Shown here: positions 15,594 to 23,121 of the stretch, piece after piece | How positions within the stretch are numbered: the stretch's first letter is position 1 | Layout: every line of letters begins with the position of its first letter | From: Anatilimnocola aggregata | GTDB lineage: Bacteria; Planctomycetota; Planctomycetia; Pirellulales; Pirellulaceae | Assembly (NCBI RefSeq): GCF_007747655.1 | Contig: NZ_CP036274.1 | Span: 4,340,001 to 4,404,000, forward strand | DNA: 64,000 bases | Reading direction: 5' to 3' | Program-made: the position numbers and the translations under genes | Notes under the pieces: model-generated | What the model saw: the letters and a program-made list of their open reading frames with translations, nothing else | The model's database searches: none | What the model was told of the DNA's origin: nothing

Positions 15594-16022
15594 GGCACTC
15601 GATGCTCGCAATAAACGGGACTGTCGGCTCGGGGAGAGGCTGCCAGTTATACCCGTTGCGTAGTGGTTTTCACATCGTTTATCTCACCACCTGGAACTGA
15701 CGGTGGGCTGACTTAAGCGACTGCCAGAACGAGAGAGATTCAAGTGACGGCTGGGCACGCAAACCGCAAAAGGGGGGTGTCCAACAATTGGGTCGATTGT
15801 TGGACAGCAGATAGCGCAACTCTTGGGTTTCCGAGGGATTTGTGTCCAACAATGAGGGTGCATGTTGGACACTTTGGTTGCAATTGGGCGGTAAGATTTC
15901 GCGGCGAAGGGCTGACCTGGCTGGTCAATCAAATTAGCCCACTTCCCGGGCTCTCGCCTCTAAGTACCATCAGCTTTTTTGCGTTAGAATGGGTAGCAAC
16001 TCATTTGCAATGGAGGCTGGCA
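15594..16022. other. 429-bp divergent intergenic region with palindromes
   Basis: Separates the sulfatase (-) and a Tat-type protein (+). No supported ORF. The central part holds the paired hairpins listed at 15765-15872; the remainder should contain the two promoters, not identified. Confidence 0.55.
15765..15872 (+). repeat. Double-hairpin element with shared stem sequence (palindrome family, locus B)
   Basis: After CGCAAAAGGGGGGTGT (15765-15780, identical to 6208-6223), TGTCCAACAAT (15778-15788) pairs with ATTGTTGGACA (15796-15806). Then comes GATAGCGCAAC (15810-15820), also found on the minus strand at 23001-23011. A second hairpin follows: GTGTCCAACA (15842-15851) with TGTTGGACAC (15863-15872). 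The two hairpins thus share the stem word GTCCAACA. It lies between divergent genes, so it is not a terminator. Confidence 0.75.
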
Positions 16023-16511
16023 ATGTCACGGCGACTGTTCTTGCAGAGTTCACTCGCGCTGGCTGGCAGCGCATCACCGACGGGCGCACTCCTCGCCAAC
16101 TTGTCAGGCGCAACTGTTGGAATCAATGCGGCGAGCAGTGACAAGCAGAGTGAGGAAGTTCGTAACGTCGAACCTTTAGAACTCGCGATTGGCGGTGGCT
16201 TGGTCCGCTTGTTTCGCGGCACTCCGTTTTGCCACATCATGGTCGAGATCCCGCGCATGCGCCAGGCGTTTGCTGAAGAGGGAATTGCGATGCCACTTGT
16301 TCGCATTCGAGACTGGCTAACGCTCGGGAAGCTCAACTATGCGATTGACGTTTACGGAGTTCGCATGGCCGAGGCAAGTTGCGGCATGCTGCGGAATGTG
16401 ACGAACGACGACGCAAACTACGCCACTCGCCGCCGCATCGCGGAAGATCAAATCCTGAATCATCTGCGCACCATTGTGCGCGAGGGTGCGTACTATCAGG
16501 CATTGAAATAA
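16023..16511 (+). CDS. Hypothetical Tat-exported protein
   Basis: The 162-aa product starts with MSRRLFLQSSLALAGSASP, a twin-arginine-type signal (SRRLFLQ followed by a weakly hydrophobic stretch and an alanine-rich end), so export of a folded protein is likely. The mature part contains LELAIGGGLVRLFRGTPFCHIMVEIPRMRQAFAEEG and ends with a polar helix (ATRRRIAEDQILNHLRTIVR). I recognise no family or catalytic motif. The ATG at 16023 is preceded by GGAGG seven bases upstream, which decides the start; the frame extends upstream through the repeat region without meaning. It is followed by about 210 non-coding bases. Confidence 0.7.
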   Translation: MSRRLFLQSSLALAGSASPTGALLANLSGATVGINAASSDKQSEEVRNVEPLELAIGGGLVRLFRGTPFCHIMVEIPRMRQAFAEEGIAMPLVRIRDWLTLGKLNYAIDVYGVRMAEASCGMLRNVTNDDANYATRRRIAEDQILNHLRTIVREGAYYQALK

Positions 16512-16722
16512 CGCTGCGGTCTCGGCTTCCACTTCGCCATTTCAGCCAGCAATGCCTGCAAGGTTTACGCAAGCAGTACCACCGGAACAACGCCTACGAC
16601 ATTTCTGGTTGGAACTGTGCGCTTTTGCTTGTCGCGTCGAATTCGTCCGATAAGATTCACCTTGCAGGCCAGAAAAATCTTGAGCTGAATTCGAAAATTG
16701 CCGGTTGTAAGGAAAGTTTGTT

Positions 16723-17268
16723 ATGAAGTCGCTACTTCGTCCGTCCTTCGCGCTGCTTGTGGCTGTCGTTGGGCTTTGTGGGTCGGCGACCGAATCGCAA
16801 GCCGAATGGCCTCGCTATCGAGTTTCAGCTTCCTATTCGCTCCCTTCAGCACCCGCCTATCGCCCCGTGTTACCCGGTGTGCAGATGCAGCCGGTCGCTC
16901 AAGCGTATCACCCGGTTTCACCACCACCGCCGGCCTTCTATGGTTCGCCAGTAGCACCTTCGTACTATGCTCCGCAGCCCGTCGCGGGATCGACGACCAG
17001 TTTTCATCCGTTGACTTCGCAGTACACACCGTACTCATATGCTCAACAGCCCTTCCCTCCGTATCAAGCACCAGTGCCACCGCGGTACAATCCGCAGATC
17101 AACACGGCATACTATGGCCCACAGCCTCATCAGACACCTTTGACGTTGCCGACAACTCCTCAATCGGTCCATACCTACGGCAACTACTATCAACCCGAGC
17201 GACCAGCTGCGTCTTACTCGCCGAATCCCGGCTTTCATTACCTGCAGCCGGCGCAAGGCCAGTACTAA
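16723..17268 (+). CDS. Secreted proline/tyrosine-rich low-complexity protein
   Basis: A 181-aa exported protein with a signal peptide (MKSLLRPSFALLVAVVGLCG) and a mature chain made almost entirely of Pro, Tyr, Gln, Ser and Ala. Irregular P-x-Y repeats occur: PVSPPPPAFYGSPVAPSYY, APQPVA, QYTPYSYAQQPFPPYQAP, NTAYYGPQPHQ. No folded domain is apparent. Such chains are common among planctomycete exported proteins and may be structural or surface-associated; the function is unknown. A ribosome site (AAGGA) precedes the ATG. The MOSC gene starts 26 bases after its stop, so the two could be co-transcribed despite no obvious functional tie. A longer frame covering the same bases in another phase is a shadow. 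Confidence 0.75.
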   Translation: MKSLLRPSFALLVAVVGLCGSATESQAEWPRYRVSASYSLPSAPAYRPVLPGVQMQPVAQAYHPVSPPPPAFYGSPVAPSYYAPQPVAGSTTSFHPLTSQYTPYSYAQQPFPPYQAPVPPRYNPQINTAYYGPQPHQTPLTLPTTPQSVHTYGNYYQPERPAASYSPNPGFHYLQPAQGQY

Positions 17269-17294
17269 TCGCAACGCTTTTAGCAGGGAAGCCT

Positions 17295-17786
17295 ATGTCG
17301 GTATCGTTTGCGGGTGAGTTACTCGCCATTGGGATTGCGCCGCAGGCGAAAGCACCGCTTGAACTATGCGAGTCAGTGGAAATCATCGCCGGGCGAGGCA
17401 TCGTCGGCGATCGCTACTCAGCGGGCAAAGGCGCCGGGCAGAAGGGAAAGATCGACGACGAGCAGCAGGTGACATTGATCGCCGCTGAAGCCATAGCCGC
17501 GGCGTGCGAAGAATCCGGCCTCCCGATCACGCACCTGATTACCCGGCGAAATCTGCTCGTTCAAGGCGTACCGTTGAACGATCTTGTCTCCAAGACCTTT
17601 CGTGTAGGCGAAGTCATTCTCCGCGGTCTGCAGCCTTGCGATCCCTGTGGCTATTTAGAAAAGCAGACGTTTGCCCACATCAAGCAGGCCCTACTCAAGC
17701 GCGGAGGCCTGCGCACCGTAGTGCTGCAAGGGGGAACGATTCGCGTGGGAGATGCGGTGGAACTCGTTGAGTTGCCACGCAGCTAA
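17295..17786 (+). CDS. MOSC-domain protein
   Basis: A 163-aa single-domain MOSC protein. MOSC domains bind or carry the molybdenum cofactor sulfur and in stand-alone form occur in detoxification of hydroxylated purines and related N-oxygenated compounds (YiiM-like). Seen: VEIIAGRGIVGDRYSAG near residue 35, EEQ-like DDEQQVTLIAAEAI, THLITRRNLLVQGV with the conserved Arg-Arg-Asn, and the cysteine block LRGLQPCDPCGYLEKQTF near residue 116 containing the conserved PC of the family. The end, GTIRVGDAVEL, is typical. ATG at 17295 follows a CAGGGA ribosome site. It converges with the gene ending at 17796. Confidence 0.9.
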   Translation: MSVSFAGELLAIGIAPQAKAPLELCESVEIIAGRGIVGDRYSAGKGAGQKGKIDDEQQVTLIAAEAIAAACEESGLPITHLITRRNLLVQGVPLNDLVSKTFRVGEVILRGLQPCDPCGYLEKQTFAHIKQALLKRGGLRTVVLQGGTIRVGDAVELVELPRS

Positions 17787-17795
17787 GGGCCAGCT

Positions 17796-18368
17796 TTAGC
17801 GCGGCAAATCGAGCTTGCGAGGCAGATCGCGAGGATAGGGTGGCGGTAACATCGCCGGCATAGGCTGGCTGTTTTCCGCCGACCACATATCCCGCTCTTC
17901 ATCCGTAGCGTAGTACGCGAGCCAGGTCTCGGCATCGAGATCTGCGTCGAGACAACGCCAGTTGAGATAGTTGTGAGGCAGGTCGATCATCTTTTCGTGC
18001 GAAGGCAGAATATCGCGGGCAATGAGGCAGTAGAGTTGGCGATCTGACAAGTGATCGGTTAGTTCCAGATAGATCCGGCGGGTACTTAGCTTTTCGATCA
18101 CTGCGGTCAAGCGTTCGCGCAGTTCATCGTCGCTCAGCCGTTCGGGCGAAGCCAACTGCAGAGGAGGATTGAACCACTGGGCAATCGGCAGCGCGGGAGC
18201 CCGTTCCCAGGCCAGCATCGAGGCGAGAAATTCGTTCTCGTCCGAGGTGGGCAGTTGTTTGCAAGCCAGCACGTCGACCGATTCGTCCAGAAACGGCTCC
18301 AGCTCGTCACGCAGGCGAGCATTAAGGAGCAATTGGTCGACTTCCGTGTTTTCGCTTTGGGAACCCAT
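17796..18368 (-). CDS. Hypothetical planctomycete protein
   Basis: A 190-aa soluble acidic protein with no signal peptide and no membrane segment. It contains NARLRDELEPFLDESVDVL, a central stretch PALPIAQWFNPPLQL, a helical region LSDDELRERLTAVIEKLSTRRIYLELTDHLSDRQLYCLIARDILPSHEKM, and an acidic end HNYLNWRCLDADLDAETWLAYYATDEERDMW followed by a proline-rich tail. The whole chain reads as a conserved fold, but I recognise no named family. The ATG at 18366-18368 is used; an upstream TTG would add 16 residues. It is monocistronic and converges with the MOSC gene. Around 240 bases of GC-rich DNA with a TACAGCGGC/GCCGCTGTA inverted repeat lie upstream. Confidence 0.75.
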   Translation of the reverse strand: MGSQSENTEVDQLLLNARLRDELEPFLDESVDVLACKQLPTSDENEFLASMLAWERAPALPIAQWFNPPLQLASPERLSDDELRERLTAVIEKLSTRRIYLELTDHLSDRQLYCLIARDILPSHEKMIDLPHNYLNWRCLDADLDAETWLAYYATDEERDMWSAENSQPMPAMLPPPYPRDLPRKLDLPR

Positions 18369-18655
18369 AGCAGTCTCGAACCTTATCCAGCGGGGGAGTC
18401 CAGCGGCCGCGAGCAATGAGGGGGGAGTCGCAAACGCGCTGGCGTGATATCGACTTTAGCTACAGCGGCGCGGCTCTCCAACGCAAACTTGCGTAAATCT
18501 GTCGCGTGCGGCGCACTTTTTTGATGCTAGCCGCTGTAAGATCGTCACGAGCGTTTAAGTCGCTGTGAGCAAGCTTTTTGCAGATTTCCCTGCTTGCGGG
18601 ATTGGTACAGTTTACGAGCGCAATCGCGCATCAAAACTGAAACGTCGGTGCCCTC

Positions 18656-19525
18656 TTATCGACGGATTATCTCGGGATTCAACCAGCCGAGAACCGGTTG
18701 ATCGGGATCGACCAGATAAACCCGCACTTCTTCGGCGGCGGTAATGGGCTGGCCATGCTCATTGCGGTTTGATTTTCGCACGCCGGTGCTCGAAATGGCC
18801 AGCCGATCTTCGGCAATGCCGTGCCGATCCAAATAATCGGCCACACTTTGGGCCCGCGAAGTTGCCAGTTGGCGACCGCTCTTGGCCAGCCCCTCCTGAG
18901 TGCGCGAGCCACTGCGCTCAGCTGAAGTGGCAACCAGAATGCGGAACTTGCTCGCTGGGGATCTCTGCAGTAGCTTGGCCAGTTCGGCCAACTGTTGACG
19001 GCTCTCGGGCGTCAGAACTGAAGAGTTCTGTTCAAAGCCGATCCCTTCGGCCCAGACGCCCGCGCCAGTCTCGGCATCGACTTCAATCCGGTCATCCTGC
19101 CGTGCAAGTTGAGCGATCGCTGGCAGTGAAGCCGGGGGCTGCGTAGACGCCCGGTGCGGACGCCACGGCAGCGCCTCTTCTCCTGCAGGGGCCGGGGACT
19201 TGCTGGCCAACTTTGGTGCCGATTTAGAAGTTGTGTTCGCAGCGTATGAGGTCGGCTTCGGAGGGGTTGCCGTACGACTGGCTAACGGGCGGGGAGTGCC
19301 GCCGGCAAGTTGTGTTTCCGCCTGATCTAGCTTCTGTTCGAGTGACGCTAGTTGGGTTTGCAGGTTGCGATTGGCGTCGCGCTGCTGACGAATGGTTGCC
19401 AGCAGTTCGTCTTTTTCGCCTTGAATGCGCTGCACCTGCGTATTCGGGCTCGCGCAACTGCAGAGAACTGCACAAGCGAAGCAAAGGCCGATTCGGAATG
19501 ATGTGCTGAGTTGTTTTAATGCCAT
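18656..19525 (-). CDS. OmpA-family lipoprotein
   Basis: A 289-aa envelope protein. The N-terminal signal (FRIGLCFACAVLCSCASPN) ends in a cysteine-containing lipobox-like L-C-S-C. A coiled-coil at about 30-80 (RIQGEKDELLATIRQQRDANRNLQTQLASLEQKLDQ) is followed by a Pro/Ser/Ala linker. The C-terminal OmpA/Pal-type peptidoglycan-binding domain spans about 170-275: IGFEQNSSVLTPESRQQLAELAKLL, then ATSRAQSVADYLDRHGIAEDRL and a closing strand. The likely role is to tie the membrane to the cell wall. ATG at 19523-19525 with AAGGAG nearby sets the start. It lies 40 bases downstream of the HTH-membrane gene on the same strand, suggesting co-expression. Confidence 0.88.
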   Translation of the reverse strand: MALKQLSTSFRIGLCFACAVLCSCASPNTQVQRIQGEKDELLATIRQQRDANRNLQTQLASLEQKLDQAETQLAGGTPRPLASRTATPPKPTSYAANTTSKSAPKLASKSPAPAGEEALPWRPHRASTQPPASLPAIAQLARQDDRIEVDAETGAGVWAEGIGFEQNSSVLTPESRQQLAELAKLLQRSPASKFRILVATSAERSGSRTQEGLAKSGRQLATSRAQSVADYLDRHGIAEDRLAISSTGVRKSNRNEHGQPITAAEEVRVYLVDPDQPVLGWLNPEIIRR

Positions 19526-19565
19526 GATTCGACTCCTTTCGAACCAAGCGGACAAACTTGTCGGC

Positions 19566-20885
19566 TTATTTTTCCAGACCAAACGTGCTGAGGGCGGCAT
19601 CCATCAAGGCCATCGACATCGACGACTGGCTATCGAAGACCCACATGTTGAGCAGGATATCGACCGTCAGCATCCCGCAGCAAACAAGCATGATCGTGAC
19701 CAAAAACAGCCCCAGTACGTTCCAAACAGAGTACGGTGCTTCGATCACCGGCACTTGTACGTAAACGGGCTGACCTGCCATGCCAGGCATGCCGGCCATT
19801 CCCATGCCGCCGGCGACGGGCATCGATTCGGCAAACGGCTCCATCACCATCTGGGCACTGGCGAAGGGATCTTCCGACATCGGTGCCGCACCCGCCGAGC
19901 GCAGCATCGTGGCGGCATCAGTATCGAACGATTCGGAATCTTCGAGGGCAATCACTTGCGAACCGCTATCCGATTCATCATCGCCGAGCGAATCGGTGGT
20001 CGACAACAGGAACTGATCGTCTTGTTTGAGTTGAGTCGCTTGGTCGGGATCGCCGGAGTCGTCGTCAAGCGCGATGACGTCGTCATCTTCGGGCAATTCG
20101 AGAGAATCGACGGCAGAACCGCCAAGATCGAGTGGCTCTTCCTCCAGCGAAAGACCGCTGTCGGTCGGCTTCAGGTTGATGCCTGAATCACCGCCGCGGA
20201 GGGCCAGGTCGCTGCCGATGCCGCTCCCAATCACACTGCCGCTGGCCATCCCTACGCTGTCGGAATCGAGATCGATCTCGTCCGAATCGTCATCGTCGAT
20301 CGGGGCAGATTTCTTCGGTGGTTTCGAGATCGCAGGTTCGTCGTCCATCGACAGTTGCAAATCGTCTTCGCCCAGTTCCATGCCAGCACCAAGGGCCACA
20401 TCGCTGCCGGACATCTTGATCGAACCGGTGCCACTGCCGCCGCCCAACTTGAGATCGGAACCGCCGAGAATGCCGGAAGCATCGAGCAGCGGGTTGCTGC
20501 CATCACCAGACATATCGGGCTCCGAAGCCAACTTCAAGTCGCTATCCGCAGCGGACTTCGCGCCCTTCTTCTTGCCAATGATCGTGCTGTTCGTGCCTTC
20601 GGGCGATTGGCCAAGTTCTTCTTCGCTGACGAGGATCGCTTCGTTGGCGTCCACATTGGAGGGAGACGAGAGGCCCGCGAGAGTCATATCAAAATCGTCG
20701 GCATTCAGCGCCGAGCCGCCGGCCCGCTCCGAAAGTACACGCTCGACTTCGTCGACTTTGAATTCCCAACCCGAGCCGGTGCGCACGCCAAAAATCTCGC
20801 CCTTTTGGCGCATCGTGGCGAGTTGGTCTTCCGTCACACCCAACTTCGCGGCTGCTTCACTGCTTGCGAGATTCTTGCCGGCCAT
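19566..20885 (-). CDS. Membrane-anchored excisionase-type helix-turn-helix protein
   Basis: A 439-aa protein with an unusual order. Residues 5-55 look like an excisionase/MerR-type DNA-binding domain: LASSEAAAKLGVTEDQLATM, then KGEIFGVRTGSGWEFKVDEVERVLSE. Residues 60-370 are a long disordered acidic linker rich in Ser, Asp, Gly and Leu, with recurring short blocks such as GSDLKLGG, DSDLKLAS, SDVALG, DSGINLKP, DSGLSLEE, ending in a Met/Gly stretch. One hydrophobic helix at about 387-417 (VWNVLGLFLVTIMLVCCGML) follows, then a short tail. It could be a membrane-tethered regulator or a protein using the fold for another purpose. GGAG precedes the ATG. The OmpA lipoprotein follows at 40 bases. Confidence 0.8.
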   Translation of the reverse strand: MAGKNLASSEAAAKLGVTEDQLATMRQKGEIFGVRTGSGWEFKVDEVERVLSERAGGSALNADDFDMTLAGLSSPSNVDANEAILVSEEELGQSPEGTNSTIIGKKKGAKSAADSDLKLASEPDMSGDGSNPLLDASGILGGSDLKLGGGSGTGSIKMSGSDVALGAGMELGEDDLQLSMDDEPAISKPPKKSAPIDDDDSDEIDLDSDSVGMASGSVIGSGIGSDLALRGGDSGINLKPTDSGLSLEEEPLDLGGSAVDSLELPEDDDVIALDDDSGDPDQATQLKQDDQFLLSTTDSLGDDESDSGSQVIALEDSESFDTDAATMLRSAGAAPMSEDPFASAQMVMEPFAESMPVAGGMGMAGMPGMAGQPVYVQVPVIEAPYSVWNVLGLFLVTIMLVCCGMLTVDILLNMWVFDSQSSMSMALMDAALSTFGLEK

Positions 20886-20945
20886 TTCGTTACTCCGCGT
20901 CGACGGCCTGTTCAGGCCATCTGTTTTAACCGGCGTGGCGGCCGG

Positions 20946-21284
20946 TCAGCGCTGATCTGCGATGGATCGTATTTCGCGCGGCGTGGGGCTGCCGCTATTA
21001 AAGTCCTCCATGACCAGGTCCCACTGTACATTCCGAACACTTCGTAGGTTGATCGCGCCACTATTCCGGTCAATGTGATAGACGGCCATCACTTGTCGCC
21101 GCGGATCGACCACGGTGACTTGCTGCCGACCCTCAACATCCATTGATAGTGCAAGCAATTCGCCCGGCTGACCACGCTCGGCAACCCCCACGGGTCGCTG
21201 CGCTTGAGCTTGCGGAAAGTTGCTGGCACCCCAGACGAGAAGCACGAAACCAACGACGGCAAACCCCATCCACACACCACGCAT
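20946..21284 (-). CDS. Small exported protein, planctomycete type
   Basis: A 112-aa protein with an N-terminal signal/anchor (MGFAVVGFVLLVWGASNFPQAQA) and a compact mature part, LLALSMDVEGRQQVTVVDPRRQVMAVYHIDRNSGAINLRSVRNVQWDLVMEDFN. The central QQVTVVDPRRQVMAVYHID reads like one repeat of a beta-propeller or a small beta-fold; I recognise no named family. A strong ribosome site (AAGGAGG) sits eight bases before the ATG at 21282-21284. It is first in a minus-strand row with the HTH-membrane protein (61 bases downstream) and the OmpA lipoprotein, so all three may form one envelope-related operon. Confidence 0.75.
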   Translation of the reverse strand: MRGVWMGFAVVGFVLLVWGASNFPQAQAQRPVGVAERGQPGELLALSMDVEGRQQVTVVDPRRQVMAVYHIDRNSGAINLRSVRNVQWDLVMEDFNSGSPTPREIRSIADQR

Positions 21285-21721
21285 TGCCAGCCTCCTTGCG
21301 AGTTGGCGGAAGATCGGGCCGTTACACCTATTCTAAAAGCCCCATTTTCCGTTTCAAGACTTATACTTACGCCGATTTTACATTCCGGACATCCGCCGGG
21401 CCGGAATAATCGGTCAGGTCGAATCGAACCGACCGCCCTATTTGGCGGGCCCAGCGAGCGCGGAGTGTACAAAGATGCCTCAATTCGCGAAAGCCGGTTT
21501 TTGCCAGCATTTCCTCCGTAGTCGAGTCATTCCATGACTCGTCCCCTGCGCCTCTTTCTCTGACATCCCCATTTGCCAGTGACAAAAATCCTCACAGAGC
21601 GACCGAGCAACGTCGCCCCCCTTACCTGACAGCTAGCGACGAATCTGCTAAAAAAGCCCCACTGCACTCCCCAAAACTTAGCTCAAAAACAGACTACTCT
21701 CAGCAAGGAGTTACCTCTCCC
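21285..21721. other. 437-bp divergent intergenic region
   Basis: No supported ORF. Short inverted repeats are present near 21410-21450 (CGGTC...GACCG, CCGCC...GGCGG) and a CCGTAGTC-type palindrome at 21516-21541. Promoters for the flanking divergent genes should lie here. Confidence 0.55.
21516..21541 (+). repeat. CCGTAGTC-type palindrome, single copy
   Basis: CCGTAGT is followed by CGAGTCA (21523-21529), loop TTCCA, and TGACTCG (21535-21541). It matches unit 1 at 9041-9065 except for one stem base, where the copy at 9047 has a T that makes a G-T pair. Confidence 0.7.
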
Positions 21722-22915
21722 ATGGCAACGAATTTTCCCCTGAACCGTAAGCTGCGAATGGCCCTGGTGGGTGGTGGACAAGGTGCTTTTATCGGCCGCG
21801 TGCATGCCACAGCCGCTGTCCTGGATAATCGCGCGGCCCTGGTCGCGGGCTGCCTGTCGAGCGATGCTGCCCGGGCCAAAGCCTCGGCCCCCGATTACGA
21901 CATCCCCGAAAACCGCGCTTACACTTCGATCACCGAGCTGGTGCAGAAGGAAAAAGCACTCCCCGCCGATCAGCGCGTCGACTTCGTGTCGGTCGCCACG
22001 CCGAATCACACCCACTTCGAAATCGCCAAGACCGCGGCCGAAGCCGGCCTCAACGTCATCTGCGATAAGCCCATGACCTTCGACCTCAAGCAGGCTGAAG
22101 AACTGGCCGAAGTCGTCAGCAAGTCGGGTGTCGTCTTCGCCGTCTCGCACAACTACACCGGCTATCCCATGGTCCGGCAAGTTCGCGAAATGATCCTCGC
22201 CGGCGAATTGGGCGAGATCAACGCCATTCGCTCTAACTACATTCAAGGTTGGCTCCGGACCCGGCTGGAAAGTAGCGACCAGAAACAAGCGGCCTGGCGA
22301 ACCGATCCCAAGAAGAGCGGCGCTGCCGGTTGCTTCGGCGATATCGCCACGCATGCTTACAACCTGGGCCGTTATATGACGGGCCTCCTCCCGAGCGAGA
22401 TCAGTTGCCATCTGAAGACCTTCGAACAAGGCCGCGCACTCGACGACTACGGCACGGCCCTTATCAAATTCGAGAACGGCGCTTTTGGCTGCGTGACTGC
22501 TTCTCAAATCAGTCACGGCCGCGAGAACGACCTGTTCATCGAAATCGACGGTACGAAGGGGGCCATTCAATGGCGGCAAGAAGACCCCAACACACTCGTC
22601 TTCCGTCAGAACGGCCAACCTCACAAGCTTTACACGCGCAACGGCGGTCCCTATATCGGCAGCCTATCCGCTGCCTCATGCCGCCTCCCCAGTGGGCATC
22701 CCGAAGCCTTCTTCGAAGCCTTCGCGAATGTCTACCGCAGCGCGTACGACAACATGATCCTCCGCGCCGAGGGGAAGCCGTTCGAAAAAGTCGACACGAT
22801 CTATCCGAACGTGAACGACGGCGTCGAAGGGATGTACTTCATTCAGCAAGCCGTCGAATCGAGCAAGCAGGGCGGAACCTGGCTGCCGCTGAAGCACCCT
22901 CTCGCGCGGCGTTAA
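21722..22915 (+). CDS. Gfo/Idh/MocA-family oxidoreductase
   Basis: A 397-aa NAD(P)-dependent sugar or inositol oxidoreductase. The Rossmann half starts with RMALVGGGQGAFIGRVHATAA (dinucleotide-binding GGGxGAF), continues with VDFVSVATPNHTHFEIAKTAAEAGLNVICDKPMTF, where the Lys in DKPM is the conserved cofactor/catalytic residue, and then VVFAVSHNYTGYPMVRQVREMI. The second half is the alpha/beta domain with AAGCFGDIATHAYNLGRYMTG carrying the conserved Gly-Asp-x2-x-His. No Tat signal is present, unlike many planctomycete members, so it is cytosolic. The neighbours are a repeat-filled intergenic region and a convergent ABC exporter. The substrate is not deducible; ATG at 21722 is clear. Confidence 0.93.
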   Translation: MATNFPLNRKLRMALVGGGQGAFIGRVHATAAVLDNRAALVAGCLSSDAARAKASAPDYDIPENRAYTSITELVQKEKALPADQRVDFVSVATPNHTHFEIAKTAAEAGLNVICDKPMTFDLKQAEELAEVVSKSGVVFAVSHNYTGYPMVRQVREMILAGELGEINAIRSNYIQGWLRTRLESSDQKQAAWRTDPKKSGAAGCFGDIATHAYNLGRYMTGLLPSEISCHLKTFEQGRALDDYGTALIKFENGAFGCVTASQISHGRENDLFIEIDGTKGAIQWRQEDPNTLVFRQNGQPHKLYTRNGGPYIGSLSAASCRLPSGHPEAFFEAFANVYRSAYDNMILRAEGKPFEKVDTIYPNVNDGVEGMYFIQQAVESSKQGGTWLPLKHPLARR

Positions 22916-22949
22916 AGGGACTCAAGATGACGGTCGTTTAACACCTAAA

Positions 22950-23045
22950 CGTTCAACTTTTAATTGATAGTTGAACGCCAACTAGCAGTAAAACGCGAGG
23001 GTTGCGCTATCCGGTGTTCAATTAAGAACCTCTTAATTGAACACC
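22950..23045 (-). repeat. Double-hairpin element with shared stem sequence (palindrome family, locus C)
   Basis: On the plus strand, GGTGTTCAATTAAGA (23013-23027) pairs perfectly over 15 bp with TCTTAATTGAACACC (23031-23045) around ACC. CGTTCAACT (22950-22958) pairs with AGTTGAACG (22969-22977). Read on the minus strand, the order is GGGGGGTGT, hairpin 1, GATAGCGCAAC (complement of 23001-23011), hairpin 2, the same order as locus B at 15765. The stems share GTTCAA. It lies between convergent genes and could also end transcription; a T7 run starts about 15 bases past the longer hairpin. Confidence 0.78.
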
Positions 23046-23121
23046 CCCCGTTGGTGGTTGTTTTTTTCGGTGCTTGCGCTGCGTGAAGATTATTGGTTAT
23101 CGATGTCGGTGCAACGGCCAC

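Noticed and set aside
15765-15872. CRISPR array, because TGTCCAACA recurs four times
   Set aside because: The copies alternate in orientation, spacing is irregular, and there are only two hairpins; no cas gene is nearby.
16698-17294. A longer in-frame extension of the MOSC protein through the Pro/Tyr-rich gene
   Set aside because: The MOSC family starts at the ATG at 17295 with a ribosome site. The upstream extension lies in another phase over a gene with a good signal peptide.
18500-18530. A terminator at GTGCGGCGCAC followed by six Ts
   Set aside because: The stem is only 4 bp, and no plus-strand gene ends nearby that would need it.
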